Source of the DNA: Icerya purchasi | Lineage: Eukaryota > Arthropoda > Insecta > Hemiptera > Monophlebidae | DNA length: 64,000 nucleotides | Assembly (NCBI GenBank): GCA_039619475.1 | Contig: CM077116.1 | Location: 3,348,001-3,412,000 of the forward strand | Direction of reading: 5' to 3' | Shown: piece by piece, positions 24,361-35,900 of the stretch | How positions within the stretch are numbered: position 1 is the stretch's first letter | How the letters are laid out: every line of letters starts with the position of its first letter | The notes under the pieces: model-generated | Told to the model about the DNA's origin: nothing | What the model saw: only the letters and a program-made list of their open reading frames with translations | Databases searched by the model: none | Program-made: the position numbers and the translations under genes

Positions 24361-27300
24361 GACTTGTTCAGTGCAACCTGAAGGGGGCTTCCTTTTTTTT
24401 TTTTTTTTTCTTCACCCTACTAAAACACACATTTCAATAATCAAACACTTTCGCCATTTATGTGATTTATCATTTTTCTATCCAACAGACACTAGTAAAA
24501 TAACTAGTGTCTCAATGTCAAAAACCTGAACGCGTTAACTTGGAGAGGTTTGAAATAAAACAAATTAAAATTATAGACACTATATCAAACATTTAAATTT
24601 AATACAAATGAAATATTCTAGAAACGTCTTTTCGCGGGTATCCCTTCTTTCGTACTAGAAACACGAAAGAAACCATTAATGAGGCTCGATTGTACGTTTC
24701 GAATCTGAAAAGAAGATCTAAATCATTTTAATTTCTGCTCGGGAGAAAAACAGAATCAAAAGCTCTTGTTAAAAACGAATCTGAATTTTGGATTTTTATG
24801 AAAACATTACAAACGGAAATAATATAGTAATAACGAACAAATTATTAATAGCTGAAGGAGAAGAGGCATGATTGAATTATTTTTTATTAGAGATAAAGTT
24901 ATACGTATATTGTTAGATTTTCGGAAAACACCAGTTCACTTATTATCCGGTTAGTAAAGAAATATCAATGCATCGCAATTAAAGAGTTACATAAAATGAG
25001 AAACTTAAATGTAACCAAGGCTTTTTTTATATTCTATGATATAAGGACGCTGAATCGGGATTGGGCTAGAGCTATGATGTATAGTGATTAGAGAGCTTAG
25101 CAATAATTTAAGAAAAATCTCAGAAAAGCGCGGTCTGTCTAAAATTCTAACAGGGCATTTCAAAAGAATATTTCTCAAGACCAGTTTGAGTGAATCAGAC
25201 TGAGGGAGCCTATGATTTCAGGACGGCTGTCCTGATTTGAAGGATAAAACCGGCTCAACATCGATTATTCCGTTGTGTCATGCGAAAAGAAGGAAACTAG
25301 AATTAAACGTGTTTTCGTCAGCAAGGCAGCAGAGCGATTCAGTTTTACACTGCAGCGAAACATAGTTAATTTCAACAGCTCGCAGAGTTCAACAGAGATG
25401 ATGGCAACGTAATTGCGCACCTAGAATTGGACTCTAAAATATTCGAAAAGTTTTTGCGGAGATAGGAGCCAGACTTGATCTCGTTTAATTATTTCCAGAT
25501 GAAAATTTACGCTAAACAATTTTAATTGAAAATTTAACATATATTTAAATATTCACGAAATATTCTGGGCCTTCGCCTGCGATTTTTTTTTTTTTTTGTT
25601 CTACAACGCCTAACACCAAAATCTATTATCATCTTTACAGTATCTATAAAAACGGAAAGAAACATACGCGCATTTTCCAAAATTCTCGCTTCGGTATCAT
25701 ACATAAATTATTAAAAGTCCTACTCAAATATTCTCATTTTAGTTATTTTTGGCCGTTGAAATATTTTATATTTATATTATATTCCTCTGTATTGCGAAAT
25801 AAAATATTGAATAAGGACAACATAATGTGCCGAGAATTTTTAAAGTAATATGTATGTTTATACATACTAGATATGACCTTGCACGTTATTATGAATGAAA
25901 TTTTTATTTCGAATTTTAAAGAAATAAAAAAAAAAAAATTACTCATTATATTTTTTCCTACATAATTATCGTGAATATTTTTAAAATGAATAGACGAACG
26001 CACAGAATTTTTCATGCAGATTTTATTTTAATGAATGTATATTAATAACATTGCAAATGAAAAAATTAAATTCGAATTTATTACAATTCTTTTTTTGACG
26101 ATGATTTTTATACATCGTTTTCCGAGAGTACAGCTGAACTGATTATTTATATGCCGGGAAATTGCGTTTATCGTTACTTTGGAATTATTTATCGGATGAA
26201 ATCAATTGCGAAGCTAAATTTCGAATTTTGCTCCCTAGAAACTTATTCAAAATATTCGAAAGTCAGGAATTTTTATATAAATTAAGAAGATAGTCCAACT
26301 TTGGTTTATTTTAAGTTCCCCTTCAAGACTTTGCGCCAGAACTCGAGCGAAAGAATTGGCATCTTAACTCTTTGTCTAACTACGGGACATATACGAGGCA
26401 CGATTAATATCTCAGAATTTAATATATTTGACTTTCTAGTTTTACTGCATCTGATTGCTGCCTAGCTCATCTGGTAATTTTTCTTAAATATCTGTTTTGG
26501 GACACTAGTGTAGGTTTTTTTTCCAAGTTATCATTTATAATAGTATTAAAAAAAAAAAAAAAAGATGCAAACAATTGAAAGAAATTATAAAAGTGACCAA
26601 CTTGTAAAATAAAAAAAAATAATAAAAATCGAATACGAACATACGATTATATTTCAAGTATAGTGCACGTTAAGCGACATTGTTGTAGAAGTGAAAAAGC
26701 GTTTTCTTTAAAATATGCGTAAAAATAATTTCTAAAAAAACAAATTACCGGAAATATTTTTCCCTATTCTGAGCGGTTTTCATTGGAAAAGCTCGCGATT
26801 GTCGAAATTTCACGGTTTGGTCCCCTTGAAACTAATAAATAGCGATTAAATTTTTATTATTACCATAATAAAACTATTTTTTCCGCTCTATTTTTCTCTA
26901 CGAATTATTAATAATCGCTGCAGAAATTATGTCAGCAACGAGGACTGCAAGTGGTTATCCCTCTCGCGCTAGGGCTGTTATTCGGGATATAGGGTAGCGA
27001 CGCTTAGCGAAGAAAAAGTATTTGAATAAAATTCGCCGATATTATACCGGTGTGCGAGATGAAAGAGTTCGGGCAACAAACGGGGCGACGGGGCTAAGCG
27101 GAGGGTAAAGATGGTGCACCAGGAAAGATTTATGAATAGAGTACTGAGATGGAGGATTCTCTCGCTAGATTTTCCAGCGCCTAGAATGTGCAGCGCCGGT
27201 AAAGCCGCATTTGCAAATGTCGTCTAAATTAAAAGCAGAAAATGGCGATAAATCGCTGTTAACGTGGTGTCCCCGGCCTGACTGTTCTTTTCGAAACGGC

Positions 27301-27840
27301 CTAGTCGTTCCGATATTAAAACAAGAAATGCCAAGCCACCAGAGTCTCCGCCGCACTGATGATGCAGCAACCCAAGAGTATCGTTCGCGTTACTTCATCT
27401 ATATCATCGGCAACGTTCTAGACTAATTTTTCTCTTCCGTTCGTTAGCTCAGATAAAAACAATACCTAAATGATCTGACGGCGCCCATTAGTGCCATTTT
27501 ATTATACCTTCGACTTCATCGTTTGTAATTTGAAACATATTTTGCATGACCGATTTTTTCATCCTTTTTTTTTTTTTTTCAACGAAGTTTCAGGATAATA
27601 AGCAAAGTTATTTTCATAATAACGAGGGGGGAGGGGGTCACCAATCTCACAGTACACGTGTTCAGATGTGTTTTTTTCTCTCGTATTTTCACATTTTTTT
27701 CTTTTCTTTTATGTTTAAATTTAGTCATTGTGTTTCTTATCACTCTTGTACAATTTCGGTTATCTCATTTACGAGCGATAAGACGGTTATTTTTTTATTT
27801 CTCTCTCTCTTCTTTTTTTTATTTTTTTTTATCGTAGCAA
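24361..27840. other. AT-rich non-coding stretch
   Basis: No gene is supported. A GC-richer patch at about 26930-27430 supports overlapping 63- and 71-codon frames on opposite strands with no recognised family. A G-rich run lies at 27626-27639. Confidence 0.5.
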
Positions 27841-27846
27841 GATAAG

Positions 27847-28834
27847 ATGAACCACAATAAAAACTTTCCGCCAATACAACCGGCCAATCATAAAGTCAAC
27901 CCCAAGTCAACCAATAACGTTATAACAAATCTCAACCGTGCAATGCTTTCCACTGATGATTTTCATAAACAGCGTAAACCTATCAGTGATAACAGCAACA
28001 TCGCGCCAGGCGGGAGCAGCAGTACTGAAAATCATCTTGAATTGTATTCCGAAGTGGATGCCGACGATGTTTTTCAAGTAGTAAAACGAAAGATGCTTCG
28101 GAAACGTAAGCATAACTCTCCTCTACAGCCTGGTCTTAAAAGTGCAAAAGCGAATTCTACTGCGTCTCCAACAAATTATAATGGGGGCCGCCAACTCATT
28201 TTCTACGTTCAGCTGTGACTCTGAGTATGAAGATGATGATGGAACGATGGATGTCGAACAGCTTTGCGGTACAGCTGCCGAAAGCGCCGATTCTCCTTCA
28301 GTTTTTAACCTTCCGGGATGCCTGGTAAAAAAAGCACGCAGCCTTATACCACGAAATCACACAGAATTCCACCCAATATTCATTGATGGCGTAAAGAACA
28401 TCAACGGGTTAATGGCCAGTCTAGATGAAGTCACTTCTGATTCTTATACAACCAAGATCACCGCAAGAGGCACCATTCTTGTTTTGCCTGGTACCATAGA
28501 CGCTTATATTACTCGCTATTTAGATAAACGAAATCTTTCCTTACTATTCTTACCAGCTCAAAAGTACCCGAGCATATAGAGAGGTGATTAACGGAATCCA
28601 CCACTCAACCTCCGAAAATGACATAAAAAATGAACTGGTTCAACATGGACAAGTTATTCGAAACTTGCACAACCCGAAGAATCGGTTCGATAAGAAGAAA
28701 CCAAATATGTTTTTTATTGAACTAGAGCCAAACAATAACAACAAAAGTATTTTTGAATTATCCAGATTGTGTAAGCAAGCTGTTGAAATCGAGTCCCCAA
28801 AGCGGTTCTATGATGTTGCTCAATACAGGAACGA
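27847..28834 (+). pseudogene. Jockey-like LINE ORF1 (gag-like), frameshifted and truncated
   Basis: The plus strand carries a gag-like protein in three successive frames: 27847-28218, then from about 28190 to 28579, then 28584-28834. The N-terminal part is Asn/Lys/Ser-rich and disordered in look. The middle reads PIFIDGVKNINGL and then YTTKITARGTILVLPGT. The last part reads VINGIHHSTSENDIKNEL and MFFIELEPNNNNKSIFEL, which resembles the PRE_C2HC region preceding the zinc knuckles in ORF1 proteins of Jockey-clade elements (family knowledge). ORF1 proteins bind the element RNA. The knuckles themselves are missing because the sequence breaks at about 28834 into a tRNA-like segment. Two frameshifts and one terminal break make this a pseudogene. 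The start at 27847 is the first ATG of a long open frame. Confidence 0.82.
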
Positions 28835-28906
28835 GACAAGTCTCAAACCTGTGACCTCTGATTTGGTAGAAAGCGCCTTAATCACTAGACTAACGCGCTA
28901 CCATAT
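28834..28906 (-). mobile_element. tRNA-derived SINE head (short remnant)
   Basis: On the minus strand this reads GGTAGCGCGTTAGTCTAG then TGATTAAGGCGC, an RNA polymerase III A-box-like region. Forty bases later comes GAGGTCACAGGTTTGAGACT, a B-box-like region. It interrupts the Jockey-like ORF1 just where the zinc knuckles should begin. Only the tRNA-like head is seen. The T-arm is mispaired, so it is not a functional tRNA. Confidence 0.55.
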
Positions 28907-28921
28907 ATATATATATATATT
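28902..28921. repeat. (TA)n microsatellite
   Basis: Short alternating TA run between the SINE head and the following RT fragment. Confidence 0.9.
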
Positions 28922-29130
28922 GATAAATCCTTAAACTGGAAAAAACACATTCAAAGTTTAAACTCGAAAATAAGACAGACAATTCCAGCTTTATATAAAA
29001 TAAAGCAGGTACTATCGAACACTACGTATATGCTATAATTCATAATAATGTCTAGAATTTTATATGGAATTCAAATATGGGGCGAGGCTAAGAAAACGGA
29101 AATAAATAAGTAAGTAAAATACAGAAAAGG
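28916..29130 (+). pseudogene. LINE reverse transcriptase fragment (thumb region)
   Basis: The plus strand reads ILDKSLNWKKHIQSLNSKI, then ALYKIKQVL, then, after a stop, SRILYGIQIWGEAKKTE. This corresponds to the 'lD..l.W..Hi..l..Ki' and 'l.YGi..WG' blocks of LINE polymerases, seen after the palm motifs. It is short, with stops at about 29035 and 29110, and does not belong with the Jockey-like ORF1 immediately upstream because the whole endonuclease and palm are absent. It may be a separate old insertion or the product of a deletion. Confidence 0.65.
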
Positions 29131-32100
29131 TGCTTGAAACTTATACCGGCCCACTGGAAATAAATCGACTTTAGGTCAATTATGTGTGAAAGGAAAACAA
29201 TGAAATGTCCCCCCAGATGTCCTATTTCTATTATAGATTACTGGAATTTAATGTCAATAATATAAAATTGCCATACAGGAAAACAGGAAACGAAAGTAAT
29301 ATATATTACATCTATCCCCACGGCGTAAATCTACGAATCGATAACACTGACGACTCAGTACTAATCAAATTAATAAGTACAATCCCTAATCATTAAAAGG
29401 GAAAAAAATTTGTGTGTGGAAAAAGGAGGTGCAAAAATGGTTGAAGGAATGATGCAAAGACTGAAGATCAAATTACGTCCTATATCTCGCTACTCTTTAA
29501 TGCTTCAATATTTACGAATTTTGGTTTTGGCTTTATCATGTCCTTCCTGGATTTTAAGTTCTCTCAGAGAATCATGTTTTTCGATCTTAAAATATTAAGC
29601 TGTCTGCATGTATTGGTGCACAGATGCGTATTACGCGGCACGTTATGTATTATCATATGTATACTATTACTTAAATACAATGATAGGTTTATTAGTATTG
29701 TTATTTATGGAATAAGTACTTTGTATCGTTTTTAATAAACGTTGATAAGAGTGTTGGGCACTCACACAACGAGCATATTTACCCTGTGAGACCCACAACT
29801 TATATGTAAAATAAGAAAAAAAAAGAAAAATTTTGATTTAATTGTTTAAGCGTTCCAGTAAGAACCAAGTTCAGTCTGTTTTTTCATGCGCTGCGGATTC
29901 CGCGTGTTTTTTCACTAAAGATAATGGCATTTCCATAAAAATTCTTCGGATCTTATTTCATGTTTCGCTATATCATGGTGGTCATCATAGTCTGTATACC
30001 ATTACAGTTCTGTCCGTGCAACTGATATATTAGGTTGCTTGAAGCAGCTTCTCTTGCACCTCAGTTTGTTAGTCGCTGAACTTTCCGTCAAGTTCTTGTA
30101 CAACCCTTCCGAGAAACACAAAATACGAACGCCGCCATCGACCGAAAACAGTTGCCATTGATACATCAGCTCGGAAACTAGAGAATATTTCGTCCGTACT
30201 ATATGAGGGACATGGGAGAATAGAAGGATGATTGTTCAACAGAGCAAGGATATCAGGATTATAAAGAAAGTATGCGTGGCGGAATGTGAAAAAATGGAGT
30301 AGATGCAGACGGGAAGCGAGAACTTATTCCAAATCACGGTAACCGCTAAGGATTTTTATACAGGAGACTAAAATGCATAAATTAACGTCTGCAATTTTTC
30401 CTTTTAGTTTTTCAAAGATATCTCAAAACGCGAAGGAAAAACAAAAATCCATGATATTAACGAGCATCACGTTCGAAACATTTCCTTCGTAATACTTCTA
30501 GCGCATTATTTCCAGTTTTTCCGATGTTCGGAAACGCTAAAAGTAACTAAAATAAGCGCGGGAGAAATTGCTTGAATTTAATCGAGGAGACGGCGTAGTT
30601 TACTTATTAAAAAATCGATCGAGCTACATCACAGGTTTAAAACTCCCGTGAGTTTTTGAGTTCGCTGCAGCTGCGATGGTGCCGTGAGCTTGGTTGAATT
30701 TTTTCATTTTTCGCTTTAACTTTTATGTCTTCGAAATAATGTGATAAATATCTATACTCTGAAATATACGCATTCCGAAAAATTGAAATCTGCGTATTTT
30801 TAAAAATAATACTAAGCGCGAAACACTGCGTGGTTCTTTTCCCTGCTTTCGTTAGCCAGCAAATCGGAAAAACAGAATGACGTCGGGCAGAGGGCGCAGA
30901 AAAAAGTTGAAGAAAAGAAATCGGAAGGAAATATTAACGAGGGCCCAGTGGAAAATCGATCGAGCGAAAGGAATAAGGGATGAAGAAACGACTGATAGGG
31001 GAGGGGGGGGGGGAGATCTTTCTCGGAAGCGTTGAAGGAATGGAACGTCTAGGAAGAGTCTTGTTGCATACGGGAAATCCGGAAAAAGAAGAACAGAACG
31101 CTGCGGAGTCGTGAAAAGTCAAAACAATTTTCACTTTGAAAATGTACAAAATGTCGGTACAGCTCGAGTTGATTTTTAACTGGTTCCCGTGCCGCCATTA
31201 AAATGCTCCGCGAAATACCGTAAACATTAATCGTCATTGTAAATACACGTTATTAAAATTTCATAAACTGAGCCTACAGCACACATTCGATTTTATTCAA
31301 ATGATTGCGAAAAATTCCGCATAGTGCGAGTTACGAATTATCATGACCGGTAGTAGAATTGTTCGCTGAAAAGAAGAAACTACAGGATTCCGAAATTTTT
31401 TGAAACACTTTAATCGTTTTACGGTCAGCCAAGTTTTCGGATGCAAAAATCCGTCTATGTTTGAAAGTGTGGCTGGCTGGTAAATTCGGAAAGGTAATCG
31501 GGCGCGAAGGCAGACTTAATTTTTATTCTGAGCGCGTATTGGAGTCGGTCTACGAGTTAAACGTAACATACTGTCGCCGAACAAAGGCAAACGGAAAAGA
31601 GGAAAAAAGCTTAACAGGGGAAAAATTGAAATTTCGATTTATTCCGGCAAAAGACACGGAAGTAGGTGGAAAAGTGATCGCAATTTATTTAAGTGAAGCG
31701 ACCAGAAAGTAAACATTTTCGCCGCGGTACGTTGACAGCTTTTACACTTATTCGGAAAGCGATACATTTTGCAATTTTAATAAGAGTATTTTCTTTGGCT
31801 TTTCCCGTATCGGTTCGCTTGCGCTTGAAGTAGTTAAAAAGCTGCTTTAGCCGGTGAACAAATGTAATCGATTGCGCACGCTGAACTGAATCGTCTCAAA
31901 GGATGGGGGGAGGGGGGGCTTTTTATTTTTCTGTCATTGGCTTACACTCGAATCCGTCACCGGTTTTTCTTTACCCTTTGCCTGGTTAAATAAGTAATTG
32001 TCGTTATTTCTATGACAACCGCCGGCAATGATATGTACCGCACAAACTTTATTTACTTCCACATCGAAGACTTAGTCGTGCGACGCGACACTTGTTGAAG

Positions 32101-32339
32101 TGATTCGCTGACCGATTTCAGCTGCTCAGCATATTCTCTCATATGGTGCGTATCGTCCAATCTGTAGTTCAACGGCCAAAATCGGTAATTGCACGAAGGT
32201 TAACTATTGGGCCCTAGTGGTGACTACACATAATTTTAAATATATGCAAAACATTGCGCCCGTATTAGAACGCTTTTGAAATTCCGGTAATGCCGAACAG
32301 AACCACCTCGATAAATCACTAAGACAGGCCTAGGTGTGG
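29131..32339. other. AT-rich non-coding stretch with G-runs
   Basis: No gene is recognised. An 83-codon plus-strand frame at 31461-31712 is Lys/Glu-rich without family resemblance. Poly(G) runs stand out at about 31000-31014 and 31901-31918. Confidence 0.5.
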
Positions 32340-32724
32340 TCTCTTTTTCTTCTTAAGGTGCCGTACGCTACATAGCGCGTTGGCGCAACCTATTCGTACA
32401 TTTTTAGCTGTACCGATATAGGTTGTGTACCAGGAAATTGTTATATGCAACGCAGGTGGACACACGCAAGACTACATTCGGAACTGATTGTAGCCGCTTG
32501 TTATCGCGCTACAAGTGCAGTCCGACCGGTGTGGGTCTGCTGTGTACGGACCTAGCGCGCATATGATGTTGAACGTGGTGGTTTGCCATTGCCTTCCACG
32601 TGATTATTAGCGATTATTTATTTATTTATTTAATTCTTATAATAAGTTCGTCGTCGCTCGGGATCGAACCCGTGACCTCCATATCGGAAGTCAAGCGCTC
32701 TAGCAACTAGGCTATCGCAACGAC
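32340..32724 (-). mobile_element. tRNA-derived SINE / LINE-tail composite
   Basis: On the minus strand the head (32724 to about 32645) has a tRNA-like start GTCGTTG that can pair with CGACGAC 62 nt later (one G-T pair). An A-box-like TAGCCTAGTTGCTAGAG and a B-box-like GGGTTCGATCCC lie between. The anticodon and T stems do not pair well, so this is a SINE head rather than a working tRNA. An AAATAAAT repeat follows (32616-32632), then a body containing GGAAGGCAATGGCAAACCAC (typical of insect LINE/SINE tails), ending near an AAGAAGAAAAAGAG tail at 32340. Parts of the body recur at 40159-40206 and 57985-58090. The AAAT repeat may instead mark the end of a short SINE abutting a second element. Confidence 0.6.
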
Positions 32725-32827
32725 TTTTACTTACGAATAATATGTCGAACGCTACTGTTTTCTTCTAAGAGAAATAATTTTTGAACGAAATTGAAGCCCA
32801 AAAAAAAAAAAAAAAAAAGTATACTTT

Positions 32828-33180
32828 GCAGTAGCGTCTAACTTTAAATTTGTTTTCCATACGAATTTTTCCAGTAAATACTAACCGTCGAGAAAAAAAA
32901 TTTCGGTCAATATTATTAAATGAATCTTTAGCGAACACGTTTTTTTCCCCCTCCCATAAAATAAACACCTGAACAAGTATTTTATTAATTACGAATCACT
33001 GAATTATTGCTTTTTTCTTTTCTACATGAAATGTTCGAGTGCAGATTTATTTCGCAGTAGCGTCTAACTTTGTTTTTTAGAAGATTTGATTTTTTCCGGT
33101 AAATATTCGGTACTTTTAAATCGGAAAAATTCCGGTTACTATTATTAAACGAATCTCTTTAGCAAACACTTTTTTCCCAT
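32828..33180 (+). repeat. Diverged local duplication (two copies, offset about 226 bp)
   Basis: Copy 1 starts at 32828 and copy 2 at 33054 with the shared GCAGTAGCGTCTAACTTT. Both then keep similar order for about 130 bp: a CCAGTAAATA/CCGGTAAATA motif, an AATTTCGGTC/AATTCCGGTT motif, ATTATTAAA, GAATCTTTAGC/GAATCTCTTTAGC and ACACTTTTTTCCC-like ends. No coding content is seen. Confidence 0.7.
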
Positions 33181-33599
33181 CAAAAATTATAGTCGACTTT
33201 TCTTCTCAAATTCAATTTTTTCTGTTCTGCTTCCCGAACGAAATTCATTGCTTTCAGTTATTATTAATCGATATCGATATCGATATATATGCTGTCTCTT
33301 AACAATATGTCGAAATGTATTCCGGCCTTTCTCCCACGGCAGTCCTCGATGCGCCGTAATAACGATGGAAAATCTTAGTTTTTCTTCGAACATTCTCTTT
33401 CGGATTTATCTGTCGCCTCAAACAGCTCGATCACTTAATGATTAATTTTTCTTCGCGCGATCCGATCAAAATACCATTAAAAACCCGTACATCTCCTTAG
33501 CAAACGGGCATTTAAATTAGCGCACACGCGAACTTTCTAATAATTGTCGCGTGCAAATTCAATAGTAAGGAAAAACTGCTACAGGATAAAAATAGAATT

Positions 33600-34492
33600 T
33601 AAGGATAAAAAAGGAGGCGGTGGCACGTTGCGGCTAGATGATGTGCATCAAGTGAAAATACGGAAGAAAGAAGTCGGATCGAGGAAATTGGTCTGACGGA
33701 TTCGGAATATCGATGAGGAGGAACCGTTCGCTTCGAAGGAAAGAAGTAATACATTTAAATGGCGATTGCATATTGCCAGTAAAAAGTTGGTGTCGCGATT
33801 TGAACGTGCCAGGCGGCGCTGGAACAAGAAGAGCGCTGCTGCGACCGATCGTCCTCATTAAACTGTAGCAGCAATTACAGCGTTAGTCTCGGTTTCGCTA
33901 TTATTCCGCAGTCAATAATGGAGCCATCTGTCGCTTCCGAATTATACGTGCTTACTACGTGCCTGGATATTCAAAAGCGACTTCATTCGTCCCCGGACGA
34001 ATATATTCCGGCGACCGGCGATACAGCTCTCTCAGTAGCCGTAAGGCGAGGACGCTTACAGGAATTTCCAAGATGCAAACGCCAGATAAGCCGAGACACG
34101 GCTTGCAGAAGAACGCGCTTACTACTCTGTTCGACTGTAATAATATCACGCTGCCAACACACACACACAGAGCCTAGTTTAATATCGGGGCCGAGGTGTA
34201 GTTTGCGAGTCGAAGATAATATTAGCGACCACCGCGTGCCGCGTTAACGAAACGGCCATTTCGGAGCGGAATAAAGGCAGCCCCGGAACAAAAGCAGATT
34301 CGCACTGTCACGTGTAGCGACGGCGCGGAATTTTATGCAGTCACCGGCGAAACGGCTTGTTTCTTCTTCTAGTTACGACGACGTCCGTTTTTCGGAACGT
34401 TCCGCGGAACGGAATGTGTAAGACGCAACGTTCCCGGCCATAAATCGTTTATTAATTATCGGGGGCCTGCCGTTTTGGCGATCTGGCGCGAT

Positions 34493-34527
<35 letters not shown>

Positions 34528-34920
34528 ACTCGAATTTCGACTCCCCGGCGGCCCCACACTTTTCACCTGTAATAATGCTGCATGCAATTAGCCGGTCGTG
34601 TTTTCGGTAGCCGCATGCGGTACGTGAAACGGATTGGCGCGAGCGTAATCTCTGGCAGGCCAAAGAACGTATTAGGTGGAACAGAAGAAACCGGAAAAAC
34701 AGCGACGACCAGCAAAAAATCCGAAACGAAAAAGGCGTTACTGGCCTTCGGGCCAAATGGAAATTACGCCACCATGCGTCAACTATAGTTAGACTGCGTT
34801 TTTACCGATTTCCGTGTACGCTTATTTCCCCGTAATGTACACCGTCCGCGAATTTCCGCTTGCTCGTTAACTGCCGCTACAACCGCGGAAATAATTATTA
34901 TTGGTCAATCGGATCCGATG
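33600..34920. other. GC-richer island with a (GCT)n run
   Basis: This is the longest stretch of balanced base composition in the window. Overlapping open frames of 61-109 codons occur in several frames at once between 33918 and 34247 and again at 34526-34788. That is expected of GC-richer DNA and argues against any single one being a gene. It includes AT-rich homeodomain-like cores (for example TTTATTAATTATC near 34448) embedded in GC-rich sequence. A conserved non-coding or regulatory region is a guess that cannot be proven here. Confidence 0.35.
34495..34527 (+). repeat. (GCT)11 trinucleotide repeat
   Basis: Eleven uninterrupted GCT units. In one frame they would encode a Leu, Ala or Cys run depending on phase, and on the minus strand Gln, Ser or Ala, but no supported gene covers them. 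Confidence 0.95.
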
Positions 34921-35900
34921 AAGATTCGATACTATAATTGCAGATCACCTTTTTTTTTTGCCTATTCGAATTAAATTCGATTTTTAAAAAAGTGTCTGCC
35001 AACTAGTTCTTACACTATCGATATTAGAACCTTTTTAGCTGAATGACTTTAAACGGGAGGCCTGTAGAACATTAGGAACACGAAGAAAACGTAATACTCG
35101 TGTTAGCTCTTGTCAATACGCACTTTGCATCGTTCTTAATCAGTTTGCCGACATATATGTTCAAGTCACCTTTCAAGTACTTCCTATTCGAAAAAAAAAA
35201 AAAAAAAAGACTTTTTCGACAACTCTGTGAACATTAGAGATGCGCCAATCAACTGCGCTAAAGCAGTTTGGATATGTGTATGTGTCCTTTCCGACTGCGA
35301 CTATATAGTATATATATCATCCGCTTCTCAAACGTATCTCATATCTAGTGTACAATCGCAATCTTCGGCTGCGTATTGAACTTCAACTCCGCGTAGCACT
35401 CCGAACGCTCAAAGCAAACAGAACGTTCTTGGACACGGTGCGCATGCGCGCAGCTAACACTTTTCAGAGTTGAGATATATTAAATTACGTGTTGTCAGAG
35501 ATATATCCCCGGCTATGTCCGAACGTGGGGATATGTTTCTGCGGATATGGCTGTGTGTTACCCATGACTACTGTAAAGTAGTTCAGACGAATCTATCGAT
35601 ATTAGAACCTAACGTAGTATTTATTGCGGAGCTGGATGCGACTTTAAACACGAAGCCTGTACAATATTAGGAACGCGAAGAAAACTTAATCTTCGTTAGG
35701 TCTTGTTAAAACACAATTTGCATATCGTTCTTAACTAGTTGCCATATGCAAGTCTCCTTTTAAGTACGGTTCTCTTTTGTTTTTGCCTTATTCGGAAACT
35801 ATAATTTCCTCGACAACTCCGTGTTCTTACGAGTAGCATATATATCGATAATGGAACCTAATCTAATTTTCATTGCGGAGCTAGATTCATTCTTTCTTGA
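34920..35900 (+). repeat. Degenerate tandem units of about 250 bp
   Basis: TATCGATATTAGAACC begins units at 35016 and 35594, and the variant TATCGATAATGGAACC begins one at 35843. Within units the order is kept: GACTTTAAAC, GCCTGTA.AA.ATTAGGAAC, CGAAGAAAAC, CTTGT.AA.AC, CGTTCTTAA, AAGTC.CCTTT.AAGTAC, then TTTTTGCC.ATTCG and GTTCTTAC just before the next unit. The last part of a unit is also present at about 34955-35015. The stretch 35260-35593 does not match clearly. Four partial units in all. No coding content. Confidence 0.7.

Noticed and set aside
32645..32724. A working tRNA gene on the minus strand
   Set aside because: The acceptor stem pairs, but the anticodon and T stems do not, and repeat-derived sequence follows directly. 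A SINE head fits better.
33918..34247. Overlapping frames of 61-109 codons on both strands
   Set aside because: Open in several phases at once because the region is GC-richer; no phase shows a family motif.
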